Shown one piece after another: positions 1 to 6,036 of a stretch of DNA of 10,449 bases; the stretch's first letter is position 1, and each line of letters opens with the position of its first letter. The position numbers and the translations under genes were made by a program. The stretch covers positions 1 to 10,449 of the forward strand of contig DPSI01000082.1 in assembly GCA_003527165.1 (NCBI GenBank), read 5' to 3'. Under the pieces are notes generated by a model that was not told where the DNA came from, did no database searches, and was given only the letters and a program-made list of their open reading frames with translations. This DNA comes from Pseudomonas sp. (lineage in GTDB: Bacteria; Pseudomonadota; Gammaproteobacteria; Pseudomonadales; Pseudomonadaceae).

Positions 1-152
1 TGACCGATCACAACGTGCGCGAAACGCTGGACATTTGCGAAACCGCCTACATTGTCAATGACGGCCAACTAATCGCCGAGGGCGATGCAGAGACGATCCT
101 GGCTAATCAATTGGTCAAGGAAGTCTACCTCGGACACGAATTCCGGCTCTGA
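1..152 (+). CDS. lptB: LptB, LPS export ABC transporter ATP-binding protein (C-terminal end, partial)
   Basis: Only the last 49 codons are present. The frame starts at base 3 and ends at a TGA at 150-152. The peptide opens with TDHNVRETL, which carries the switch (H-loop) histidine of ABC ATPases. It continues with a [12 protein letters not shown] strand and turn, and ends in a VYLGHEFRL tail typical of LptB. In the family, LptB is the cytoplasmic ATPase that powers LptFG to extract lipopolysaccharide from the inner membrane and push it along the LptC-A-D bridge. Its place directly upstream of rpoN is the standard Pseudomonas and enterobacterial order, which supports the call. The Walker A, signature and Walker B motifs lie outside the window, so intactness of the gene cannot be judged. 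Confidence 0.93.
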   Translation, partial: TDHNVRETLDICETAYIVNDGQLIAEGDAETILANQLVKEVYLGHEFRL

Positions 153-166
153 TGCCGTTTTTTCCG

Positions 167-184
167 CCTAGACGATCGTCTAGG
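167..184. promoter_or_regulatory. Perfect 18-base palindrome between lptB and rpoN
   Basis: The sequence CCTAGACGATCGTCTAGG equals its own reverse complement. It can also fold as a 7-bp stem with a GATC loop. It starts 14 bases after the lptB stop. Its centre is about 40 bases upstream of the TATAAT at 213-218, which would be near -50 relative to the likely rpoN transcript start. No T-run follows it on the plus strand (a T-run precedes it at 158-163), so it does not look like an ordinary intrinsic terminator. A dimeric regulator operator is one reading and a 3'-end stabilising hairpin for lptB mRNA is the other. No known operator is recognised. Confidence 0.5.
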
Positions 185-207
185 GGCTAGGCAAAGGCTT
201 CGTTGGC

Positions 208-223
208 AGGCATATAATTTGCT
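208..223 (+). promoter_or_regulatory. Putative rpoN promoter: TATAAT -10 overlapped by a sigma-54-like -24/-12 element
   Basis: A perfect sigma-70 -10 hexamer TATAAT lies at 213-218, but no good -35 is seen at 16-18 bases (the best is GGCAAA around 190-195). The same bases also read as AGGCATATAATTTGCT at 208-223. This has GGCA at the -24 position, TTGCT at the -12 position, and the required 10 bases between the GG (209-210) and GC (221-222) dinucleotides. The upstream T and the CG after GGCA of the sigma-54 consensus do not match. The overlap would let sigma-54 holoenzyme occlude or replace sigma-70 at its own gene. This is inference from sequence only. Confidence 0.45.
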
Positions 224-259
224 TACATCGGCGCCCGCAGCGCCAGCGAAATCGGAACA

Positions 260-273
260 GGCGCGGTTGCGCC
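260..273 (+). promoter_or_regulatory. Small hairpin in the rpoN 5' leader
   Basis: GGCGC (260-264) pairs with GCGCC (269-273) around a GGTT loop. It lies in the predicted untranslated leader about 30 bases before the rpoN ATG. Its role is unknown; it could be incidental in GC-rich sequence. Confidence 0.25.
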
Positions 274-301
274 GGCAAAACAAGGTTCGAAGTCCTCTGC
301 C

Positions 302-1810
302 ATGAAACCATCGCTAGTCCTGAAGATGGGCCAGCAGCTGACGATGACACCGCAGCTGCAACAAGCCATACGATTGCTCCAGTTATCCACGCTCGATCTC
401 CAGCAGGAGATTCAGGAAGCGCTGGACTCCAATCCCATGCTCGAGCGTGAAGAGGACGGAGATGACTTCGACAGCTCCGATCCGATGGCCGAGTCGCTCG
501 AAAAGAAATCGGAAAGCACCTCGACCGAACAAAGCGAGCCCGATAACCACTACGAGGAACCCATCAACACGGTGGAGAACCTCGAGGAAGGCGACTGGGG
601 TGACCGCATCCCCAATGAGCTGCCGGTAGACACCGCCTGGGAAGACATTTACCAGACCAGCGCCAGCAGTCTGCCCAGCAATGACGACGATGAATGGGAT
701 TTCACCACCCGGACATCCTCAGGGGAAAGCCTGCAAAGCCATCTGCTCTGGCAACTCAATCTCGCCCCGATGAGCGACACCGACCGCCTCATCGCCGCCA
801 CCCTGATCGACTGCATCAATCCACAGGGCTATCTCGACGAAACCCTCGACGAAGTACTCGAGTCATTCGATCCGGAGCTCGAAATCGAGCTCGACGAAAT
901 CGAGGTGGTCCTGCGCCGCATTCAGCAATTCGAACCTGCCGGCATCGGCGCGCGTGACTTGCGCGAATGCCTGCTGCTGCAGCTTCGCCAGCTTCCAGAA
1001 CGAACCCCCTGGCTGAGCGAGGCGATACGGCTGGTGAGCGATCACCTGGACACCCTCGGTGGACGTGACTACAGCCTGCTGATGCGCCGCATGAAACTCA
1101 AGGAAGACGAGCTGCGCCAGGTCATCGACCTGATTCAGACACTCAACCCACGGCCCGGCTCGCAAATCGAAGCAGGCGAGCCGGAGTATGTTGTACCCGA
1201 CGTGATCGTGCGCAAGCACAATGGTCGCTGGCTGGTCGAGTTGAATCAGGAGGCGATGCCCCGCCTGCGTGTGAACGCGCAGTATGCCGGCTTCGTCAAG
1301 CGTGCCGACGCCAGTGCGGACAACACCTTCATGCGCAACCAGCTGCAGGAGGCGCGCTGGTTCATCAAGAGCCTGCTCAGCCGCAACGAGACGTTGATGA
1401 AAGTCGCCACGCAAATCGTCGAACACCAGCGTGGCTTCTTCGAGCACGGCGATGAAGCCATGAAGCCTTTGGTGCTGCACGACATCGCCGAGGCGGTAGG
1501 CATGCATGAGTCGACGATCTCGCGAGTCACGACGCAGAAATACATGCACACGCCCCGCGGCATCTACGAGCTGAAATACTTCTTCTCCAGCCATGTCAGC
1601 ACAGCCGAAGGCGGCGAATGCTCGTCCACAGCGATACGGGCGATCATCAAGAAGCTGGTCGCCGCGGAAAACCCGAAAAAGCCATTGAGCGACAGCAAAA
1701 TCGCTGGTTTACTGGAGGCACAGGGTATTCAAGTTGCGCGCCGCACCGACGCCAAGTACCGCGAATCACTCGGTATTGCGCCATCCAGCGAGCGTAAGCG
1801 GTTGATGTAA
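302..1810 (+). CDS. rpoN: RNA polymerase sigma-54 factor RpoN, with V-to-D change in the RpoN box
   Basis: The 502-residue protein matches sigma-54 throughout and has the usual Pseudomonas length. Residues 1-50 form the glutamine/leucine-rich activator-responsive region I ([20 protein letters not shown]). Residues 51 to about 125 are very acidic (region II). Core-binding region III follows. A helix-turn-helix lies near 393-413 (around MHESTISRV). The C-terminal RpoN box at 479-488 reads [10 protein letters not shown]. Sigma-54 directs RNA polymerase to -24/-12 promoters and needs AAA+ activators; it serves nitrogen assimilation, flagella, pili and other functions. The near-invariant box sequence is ARRTVAKYRE, so residue 483 (GAC at 1748-1750) is Asp where Val is expected, a one-base difference. 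ATG 302 starts the conserved MKPSLVLK N-terminus and has only a weak Shine-Dalgarno (GAAG at 289-292). The family assignment is certain; full activity of this copy is not. Confidence 0.97.
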   Translation: MKPSLVLKMGQQLTMTPQLQQAIRLLQLSTLDLQQEIQEALDSNPMLEREEDGDDFDSSDPMAESLEKKSESTSTEQSEPDNHYEEPINTVENLEEGDWGDRIPNELPVDTAWEDIYQTSASSLPSNDDDEWDFTTRTSSGESLQSHLLWQLNLAPMSDTDRLIAATLIDCINPQGYLDETLDEVLESFDPELEIELDEIEVVLRRIQQFEPAGIGARDLRECLLLQLRQLPERTPWLSEAIRLVSDHLDTLGGRDYSLLMRRMKLKEDELRQVIDLIQTLNPRPGSQIEAGEPEYVVPDVIVRKHNGRWLVELNQEAMPRLRVNAQYAGFVKRADASADNTFMRNQLQEARWFIKSLLSRNETLMKVATQIVEHQRGFFEHGDEAMKPLVLHDIAEAVGMHESTISRVTTQKYMHTPRGIYELKYFFSSHVSTAEGGECSSTAIRAIIKKLVAAENPKKPLSDSKIAGLLEAQGIQVARRTDAKYRESLGIAPSSERKRLM

Positions 1811-1841
1811 ATGCCAGGCGACCTGGTCGATCTCTTCCGGT

Positions 1842-1860
1842 GGCGGGTGCTCAACCCGCC
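1842..1860 (+). promoter_or_regulatory. Hairpin between rpoN and hpf
   Basis: GGCGGGT (1842-1848) pairs perfectly with ACCCGCC (1854-1860) across a 5-base loop. A second short stem, CCAGG/CCTGG, lies just before it at 1814-1826. There is no T-run afterwards, so read-through into hpf is expected. The structures may stabilise or process the mRNA between the two genes and allow hpf to be expressed at a level different from rpoN. This is inference. Confidence 0.45.
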
Positions 1861-1890
1861 AATTCGCACGTGGCAAAAAGGAGATGCAGT

Positions 1891-2199
1891 ATGCAAGTCA
1901 ACATCACTGGCCTTCACCTGGAAATCACAGAAGCCCTGCGTGACTACGTCGAGGAAAAGTTCGACCGACTGGAACGGCATTTCGATCGCATCATCGCCGT
2001 CCAGGTGATCCTGCAGGTCGAGAAACTCAAGCAGAAAGCCGAAGCCACGCTGCACGTTGCCGGACGCGAAGTCGTCGCCAACGCCGAACATGGAGACATG
2101 TACGCAGCCATAGACCTGCTTGCCGACAAGCTCGACCGGCAACTCATCAAGCACAAAGAAAAACAGCTCGACCATAACCAGGGCGCCCTAGCTCGCTGA
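1891..2199 (+). CDS. hpf: Ribosome hibernation promoting factor HPF (short form)
   Basis: The 102-residue protein starts MQVNITGLHLEIT and carries the HPF/YfiA beta-alpha-beta-beta-beta-alpha layout with a basic C-terminal helix (KLDRQLIKHKEKQLDH). Its size is that of short HPF; the extra C-terminal dimerisation domain of long HPF is absent. In the family, HPF binds the 30S decoding region in stationary phase and, with RMF, promotes inactive 100S ribosomes. ATG 1891 is chosen over an in-frame upstream start at 1840. A strong AAGGAG Shine-Dalgarno lies at 1878-1883 (7-base spacing), and the family N-terminus begins at this Met. It corresponds to the small gene known to follow rpoN in Pseudomonas (historically ORF102). 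It lies 80 bases after rpoN and 7 bases before ptsN, probably within one transcript. Confidence 0.95.
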   Translation: MQVNITGLHLEITEALRDYVEEKFDRLERHFDRIIAVQVILQVEKLKQKAEATLHVAGREVVANAEHGDMYAAIDLLADKLDRQLIKHKEKQLDHNQGALAR

Positions 2200-2206
2200 C
2201 CCCATC

Positions 2207-2671
2207 ATGATCCGAATCGAAAACATCCTGACCCCCGGACGTTCCCTGGTGAACGTACCGGGCGGCAGCAAGAAACGCGTCCTGGAACAGATCGCCAAGG
2301 TGCTTGGCCGGGACCTTCCAGACTTGGATTCCCAAGCCATCTTCGAAAGCTTCATCGCCCGTGAAAAGCTCGGTTCGACCGGCTTCGGCAACGGAATTGC
2401 CATTCCCCACTGCCGTATGCCCGGTTGCACATCGCCGCTCAGTGCGGTGTTGCGACTCGATGCGCCAGTGGATTTCGATGCCATCGATGGCGCACCGGTC
2501 GATCTTCTGTTCGTACTGCTGGTGCCTGAAGCGGCGACTGACGAACACCTCGAACTGCTTCGTCAGATTGCCAGCATGCTGGACCGCGAAGACGTTCGTG
2601 AGCGCTTGCGTCAGGCCACTACGGGACAGGATCTGTATCAGGCCGTCGTCGATATTCAGAGCGGTCGCTAG
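2207..2671 (+). CDS. ptsN: Nitrogen-PTS regulatory protein EIIA-Ntr (PtsN)
   Basis: The 154-residue protein is a PTS EIIA type-2 domain. The phospho-acceptor signature GNGIAIPHCR places the active histidine at residue 68. The N-terminus MIRIENILTPGRSLVNV and the length match Pseudomonas PtsN (historically ORF154). EIIA-Ntr receives phosphate from NPr. In its phospho or non-phospho state it regulates targets such as potassium transport, sensor kinases and, in Pseudomonas, polyhydroxyalkanoate and carbon/nitrogen responses; it does not transport sugar. The start is 7 bases after the hpf stop and lacks a visible Shine-Dalgarno in the upstream GCTCGCTGACCCCATC. Translation may therefore be coupled to hpf. 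The partner carrier NPr is encoded downstream at 3665-3937. No damage is seen. Confidence 0.96.
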   Translation: MIRIENILTPGRSLVNVPGGSKKRVLEQIAKVLGRDLPDLDSQAIFESFIAREKLGSTGFGNGIAIPHCRMPGCTSPLSAVLRLDAPVDFDAIDGAPVDLLFVLLVPEAATDEHLELLRQIASMLDREDVRERLRQATTGQDLYQAVVDIQSGR

Positions 2672-2798
2672 CGGAACGGCATTTCCGCCGTCCTACGCTG
2701 AGTGAGGAAAGAGACGTGCCCCCCATCTGCCAACACCTATCCCTCTGTCGCTGCGTGCTGCAAGGTGTTCACCGTCCCCTGCCGGACATTGCGCTGTA
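2672..2798 (+). other. 127-base spacer between ptsN and rapZ
   Basis: No convincing gene is present. A 6-bp stem, GCGGAA (2671-2676) with TTCCGC (2683-2688) around CGGCAT, starts at the last base of the ptsN stop and is not followed by a T-run. The rest is pyrimidine-rich. A GTG-initiated frame at 2702 runs through into rapZ out of frame and looks like a shadow. No clear promoter is seen. Confidence 0.5.
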
Positions 2799-3656
2799 AT
2801 GCGCCTGATCATCGTCAGCGGTCGCTCCGGGTCCGGCAAGAGCACGGCGCTCGATGTGCTCGAGGACAACGGTTTCTATTGCATCGACAACCTTCCCGCC
2901 GGCCTTCTGCCAGAATTGGCGGAACGGGCGCTGTTGCATACCGAGCTGCTACAGCCGCAGGTTGCGGTATCCATCGATGCCCGAAACCTGCCCAGCCAAC
3001 TGAAGCGCTTCCCCGAACTGCTCGAGGATGTCCGCGCCCGCTACATCCAGTGCGATGTGCTGTACCTCGACGCGGCGGACGAGACGCTGCTCAAACGCTT
3101 CTCGGAAACACGTCGACGACACCCGCTGACCAATCAGAATCGCTCCCTGGCCGAAGCCATCCACGACGAGGAGCTGCTGCTGGCACCCATCATCGACCAC
3201 GCCGACCTGAAGATCGATACGACGCACCTGAATCTTTATCAGCTGCGCGACACGCTGAAACTGCGCCTGCTGAACAAGCCTGAACCGGGCACGGCGTTTC
3301 TCTTTGAGTCCTTTGGTTTCAAGCGTGGCATGCCGGTGGATGCCGACCTGGTGTTCGACGTGCGCTGCCTGCCCAACCCCTACTGGAAGGCCGATCTACG
3401 CGATTTTTCAGGACTGGATCAGCCTGTCGTCGACTACCTCGCCGGGCAAACGGATGTCGAGGAAATGTTCCAGGATATTTTCGCGTATCTGAGCAAATGG
3501 CTTCCTCGCTTCGCCGCCAGCAATCGCGCCTATGTCACCGTCGCCATTGGCTGCACCGGTGGACATCACCGTTCGGTCTATCTGGCTGAACGGCTCGGTC
3601 AGGCGCTGGGCGAACCTCTGAAGAACGTCCAGGTACGCCATCGCGACCTGGCTTAG
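2799..3656 (+). CDS. rapZ: RapZ, RNase adapter / nucleotide-binding protein
   Basis: The 285-residue protein has an N-terminal P-loop GRSGSGKS at residues 8-15, followed by the RapZ-typical [21 protein letters not shown]. It also has a Walker-B-like VLYLDA stretch and SETRRRHPL. The C-terminal domain carries [25 protein letters not shown] and [16 protein letters not shown]. In Escherichia coli, RapZ binds the small RNA GlmZ, delivers it to RNase E and senses glucosamine-6-phosphate to control glmS. In Pseudomonas the RNA partner is less clear, so the function here rests on homology. The start has no strong Shine-Dalgarno, but the N-terminus [11 protein letters not shown] agrees with the family. 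The TAG stop lies 8 bases before ptsO and overlaps the ptsO Shine-Dalgarno. It sits in the rpoN cluster next to ptsN and ptsO, as in enterobacteria. No anomalies are seen. Confidence 0.96.
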   Translation: MRLIIVSGRSGSGKSTALDVLEDNGFYCIDNLPAGLLPELAERALLHTELLQPQVAVSIDARNLPSQLKRFPELLEDVRARYIQCDVLYLDAADETLLKRFSETRRRHPLTNQNRSLAEAIHDEELLLAPIIDHADLKIDTTHLNLYQLRDTLKLRLLNKPEPGTAFLFESFGFKRGMPVDADLVFDVRCLPNPYWKADLRDFSGLDQPVVDYLAGQTDVEEMFQDIFAYLSKWLPRFAASNRAYVTVAIGCTGGHHRSVYLAERLGQALGEPLKNVQVRHRDLA

Positions 3657-3664
3657 GAATTCAC

Positions 3665-3937
3665 ATGCCCTCGTGCGAAATCACCATCATCAACAAGCTT
3701 GGCCTGCATGCCCGCGCGGCTGCCAAGTTCGTCGGCGTCGCCAACCGGTTCCCCTGCGACATACGAGTCGGGCGCTGCCCTGCCAGCCTCATCGACGGTA
3801 AGAGCATCATGGCCGTCATGATGCTCGCTGCCAGCAAAGGCACCATCCTGCACCTGAACACCCAGGGCGAACAGGAACAAGAGGCGATCGAGGCGTTGAT
3901 CGCACTGATCGAGGACTATTTCGAGGAGGGGGAATAA
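3665..3937 (+). CDS. ptsO: NPr, HPr-like phosphocarrier of the nitrogen PTS
   Basis: The 90-residue protein is an HPr-family carrier. The active-site motif is NKLGLHARAAAKF with His15. GKSIMAVMMLAA at 45-56 holds the serine (Ser47) equivalent to the HPr Ser46 region. In the family, NPr takes phosphate from EI-Ntr (PtsP) and passes it to EIIA-Ntr (PtsN, encoded two genes upstream), linking nitrogen and carbon status to regulation. Start ATG 3665 has an AGGA at 3655-3658 with 6-base spacing. That AGGA overlaps the rapZ TAG stop, which implies translational coupling. It is the last plus-strand gene of the rpoN cluster; a foldback repeat follows 4 bases after its stop. Gene order and sequence both support NPr rather than sugar-PTS HPr. 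Confidence 0.95.
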   Translation: MPSCEITIINKLGLHARAAAKFVGVANRFPCDIRVGRCPASLIDGKSIMAVMMLAASKGTILHLNTQGEQEQEAIEALIALIEDYFEEGE

Positions 3938-3939
3938 GA

Positions 3940-3990
3940 GAAGCTGGAAGTCTTTTTGCTTTACTTCCAGCTCCAGACTTCCAGCTGCTT
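3940..3990. repeat. Heptamer-based foldback repeat at the ptsO/pmbA convergent junction
   Basis: AGCTGGAAGT (3942-3951) is the exact reverse complement of ACTTCCAGCT (3963-3972), with an 11-base T-rich loop. A second right-hand copy extends the match to 11 bases: GACTTCCAGCT at 3976-3986 against 3942-3952. The right arm reads as four 7-base units starting at 3963, 3970, 3977 and 3984 (ACTTCCA, GCTCCAG, ACTTCCA, GCTGCTT). The left arm has two inverse units with GAAGC/GAAGT cores 7 bases apart (3940, 3947). It lies between the ends of ptsO and pmbA, so it would fold in both transcripts and may act as a two-way terminator or 3' end protector. A related element lies at 6009-6036. Confidence 0.7.
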
Positions 3991-3992
3991 CA

Positions 3993-5339
3993 TTACCGCC
4001 CCGCCACCTTCATTCGCTCGATCAACACCGACCCGGTGTGAATGCTGCTGCGCGTCTCGACATCGCAACCCACCGCGACGATCTGGCGGAACATCTCGCG
4101 CAAGTTGCCCGCGATGGTGACTTCCTGCACCGGGAACTGGATCTCACCGTTCTCCACCCAGAAACCGCCAGCGCCGCGCGAATAATCGCCGGTGACCAGG
4201 TTCAAGCCCTGCCCCATCAACTCGGTAACCAACAACCCACGCCCCATTCGGCGAATCAGTGCTGCCTGATCTTCCTCGCCGTGGGTGACAAAGAGGTTGT
4301 GCACACCACCGGCGTTGGCGGTACTGGGCATGCCCAGCTTGCGCCCGGAATAAGTGCCCAATACATAGGAAAGCAGCTTGCCGTTCTCGACGAACGGTTT
4401 AGCGTAGGTCGCCAGGCCGTCGCCGTCATAGGCCGAGCTGGCCAGCCCACGAGGTAGATGCGGACGCTCGTCGAGACTCAACCACTCGGGAAATAGCGTC
4501 TGTCCCAGCGCATCTTCCAGATAGGAGGACTTGCGATAGACATTCCCTCCGGAGATCGCAGCGAGGAAATGGCCAAACAGTCCCGTCGCCAGCTCCGAAG
4601 AGAAGAGCACCGGAACATCACAGGTCGGGACGGGGCGGGCGCCCAGGCGGCGAACGGCACGCTCGGCGGCACGTCGGCCAATCGATTCGGCGGATGCCAG
4701 GTCACCGGGGACACGGCTGACGTCATAATGATAGTCACGCTGCATCTGTCCCTCAGCCTCGGCGATCATCACGCTACTAAGGCTGTGGCGGGTGCTGCAG
4801 TAGGCACCGATGAATCCATTGCTATTGCCATAGCCGCGGCAACCCTGGTGCGTACTCAGGCTGGTGCCGTCAGCGTTGAGAATGCGCTTGTCGGTGGCGA
4901 ATGCCGCCGCCTCACAGCTAAGCGCCAGTTCCACCGCCTCGTCCGGGGAAATACCCCAGGGGTGATAAAGATCCAGATCCGGAACATCCCTCGCCATCAA
5001 AGCAGGATCGGCGAGCCCAGCAAATTCGTCTTCCGAGGCATGCTTGGCAATCGCGAGCGCAGCCGCCACGGTTTCTCGAATCGCCTCATCGCCGCTGCCG
5101 GTAGTGCTTGCCGAGCCCTTGCGTTGGCCAACGTACAGCGTGATGCCGAAGCCCTGATCACGATTGAATTCGACCGTCTCGACTTCCCGTTGGCGGACCG
5201 TGGTCGACAGGCCCTGCTCCATCGAGACGGATACCTCGCAGGCACTGGCGCCCTGCCGACTGGCCTCCTCTATGATCCGCGCGACCTTCTCGCGCAGCTC
5301 GGGCAATGCATGCGGACCGATCCCCTCAAGTTCACTCAT
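3993..5339 (-). CDS. pmbA: PmbA/TldE, non-metal partner of the TldD/TldE protease
   Basis: The 448-residue protein belongs to the PmbA/TldD family (modulator of DNA gyrase; U62 peptidase family). It shows the family stretches EFNRDQGFGITLYVGQRKGSAST, ISGGNVYRKSSYL, GLATYAKPFVENGKLLSYVL and GDYSRGAGGFWVENGEI. It lacks an HExxxH motif, as expected for PmbA/TldE, which pairs with the metal-carrying TldD. In E. coli the pair matures microcin B17 and degrades the antitoxin CcdA; in most Pseudomonas the substrate is unknown. The start at 5339 (MSELEGIG) is chosen because a GGAG lies 5 bases upstream (5345-5348) and because family members begin here. A TTG at 5366 would add nine residues without such a site. 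Its partner tldD at 6026-7467 appears frameshifted, which leaves pmbA possibly without a functional partner. Confidence 0.94.
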   Translation of the reverse strand: MSELEGIGPHALPELREKVARIIEEASRQGASACEVSVSMEQGLSTTVRQREVETVEFNRDQGFGITLYVGQRKGSASTTGSGDEAIRETVAAALAIAKHASEDEFAGLADPALMARDVPDLDLYHPWGISPDEAVELALSCEAAAFATDKRILNADGTSLSTHQGCRGYGNSNGFIGAYCSTRHSLSSVMIAEAEGQMQRDYHYDVSRVPGDLASAESIGRRAAERAVRRLGARPVPTCDVPVLFSSELATGLFGHFLAAISGGNVYRKSSYLEDALGQTLFPEWLSLDERPHLPRGLASSAYDGDGLATYAKPFVENGKLLSYVLGTYSGRKLGMPSTANAGGVHNLFVTHGEEDQAALIRRMGRGLLVTELMGQGLNLVTGDYSRGAGGFWVENGEIQFPVQEVTIAGNLREMFRQIVAVGCDVETRSSIHTGSVLIERMKVAGR

Positions 5340-5445
5340 AAACACTCCAACAACTGATTCGATCAAGTCGCAGCCAACGGCGCTCAGCTGAGCTCCGCAG
5401 CAAGGCTGCTGTTATCATGGCGGCATTTCCTACTGGACCAGCCCC
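5340..5445. promoter_or_regulatory. Divergent promoter region of pmbA and yjgA
   Basis: This 106-base region separates two outward-reading genes. For yjgA, an extended -10 is visible: TG at 5410-5411, one base, then TATCAT at 5413-5418, with no good -35. A perfect 12-base palindrome GCTCAGCTGAGC lies at 5382-5393, and a GCAGC/GCTGC stem flanks AAG at 5397-5409. The palindrome ends 19 bases upstream of the -10, over the expected -35 zone, so a regulator bound there could repress yjgA. For pmbA, only the GGAG Shine-Dalgarno (5345-5348) is clear; no convincing promoter hexamers were found on the minus strand. Confidence 0.45.
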
Positions 5446-5967
5446 ATGTCTGATATTTCCGATCTCGACGGCTTCGAGGAAAAAAGCAAAACCCAGGTCA
5501 AGCGTGAACTGCATGCCCTTCAGGAGCTGGGTGAACGCCTCACGACCCTCAAGCCCGACGTGCTAGACCGTCTGCCACTCACCGATGCACTACGCAAGGC
5601 ATTGTCCGATGCGCCGAAGCACACGGCGCATATCGCGCGTAAACGCCACCTGCAGTACATCGGCAAACTAATGCGCGACCAGGACGTCGAGGCCATTCTG
5701 GCGCTGGTCGACCAACTCGACGCCTCTACCCGCCAATACAACGAACGCTTCCACGCCCTGGAGCGCTGGCGCGACCGTCTGATCGCCGGTAACGACGAAA
5801 CCCTCGAAGCTTTCGTTACTGAATACCCCGAGACCGACCGTCAGCACCTGCGTGGCCTGATCCGCCATGCCCAGCACGAAGCGGCGCGAAACAAACCGCC
5901 GGCAGCCAGCCGCAAGATCTTCAAGTACATCCGCGGGATCGACGAGACCCAGCGCGGGCTGAGATAA
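5446..5967 (+). CDS. darP: YjgA/DarP, 50S ribosome-associated maturation factor
   Basis: The 173-residue, charged and largely helical protein is a DUF615 (YjgA/DarP) member. Recognisable parts are [20 protein letters not shown] near the N-terminus, [22 protein letters not shown] in the middle, and a C-terminal KIFKYIRGI. In E. coli the protein binds the 50S subunit and helps late maturation around the peptidyl-transferase centre. Length fits the family. The start ATG 5446 has only a weak Shine-Dalgarno but matches the MSDxxD-type N-terminus. It is transcribed alone, divergent from pmbA and convergent with tldD. This placement between pmbA and tldD is the usual Pseudomonas order. No defects are seen. 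Confidence 0.93.
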   Translation: MSDISDLDGFEEKSKTQVKRELHALQELGERLTTLKPDVLDRLPLTDALRKALSDAPKHTAHIARKRHLQYIGKLMRDQDVEAILALVDQLDASTRQYNERFHALERWRDRLIAGNDETLEAFVTEYPETDRQHLRGLIRHAQHEAARNKPPAASRKIFKYIRGIDETQRGLR

Positions 5968-5968
5968 A

Positions 5969-6036
5969 AGCTTTAGCTTTAAACTTGAAGCCGAAAGTGG
6001 CCTGCATTGCTTCTGGCTTCCAGCTTCAGGCTCCAG
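5969..6036. repeat. Heptamer-based foldback repeat at the yjgA/tldD convergent junction
   Basis: The right arm consists of four 7-base units starting at 6009, 6016, 6023 and 6030 (GCTTCTG, GCTTCCA, GCTTCAG, GCTCCAG). The left arm has inverse GAAGCC at 5987-5992, which pairs with GGCTTC at 6015-6020. Two tandem AGCTTT hexamers lie at 5969-5980. The tldD stop codon (6026-6028) and its last codons fall inside the third and fourth units. The unit sequence and 7-base spacing match the element at 3940-3990, and both are at convergent gene ends, so they look like one family. A role in bidirectional termination is inferred; no long T-run follows. Confidence 0.65.

Noticed and set aside
167..184. Intrinsic terminator for lptB
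   Set aside because: The stem is not followed by a T-run on the plus strand, so the standard terminator pattern is not met.
203..223. Alternative sigma-54 alignment using TTGGCA at 203-208 with GC at 221-222
   Set aside because: The GG to GC gap is 14 bases, while sigma-54 promoters need 10. Only the GG at 209-210 fits.
863..1594. Long minus-strand open frame of 243 codons inside rpoN
   Set aside because: It is antisense to a certain gene in GC-rich DNA, has no recognisable domain and no clear ribosome site. It is explained as a shadow of rpoN codon bias.
1840..1890. Upstream start giving a 119-residue HPF
   Set aside because: The added residues are not HPF-like, and the strong AAGGAG at 1878-1883 fits the ATG at 1891.
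2702..3283. GTG-started 193-codon frame overlapping rapZ
   Set aside because: Nearly all of it is out of frame with rapZ and Arg/Pro-rich. The short part before rapZ shows no family feature.
4569..5357. Plus-strand open frame of 262 codons opposite pmbA
   Set aside because: It covers pmbA in antisense, has low-complexity Ala/Arg/Gly-rich composition and no motif. It is a typical shadow frame.
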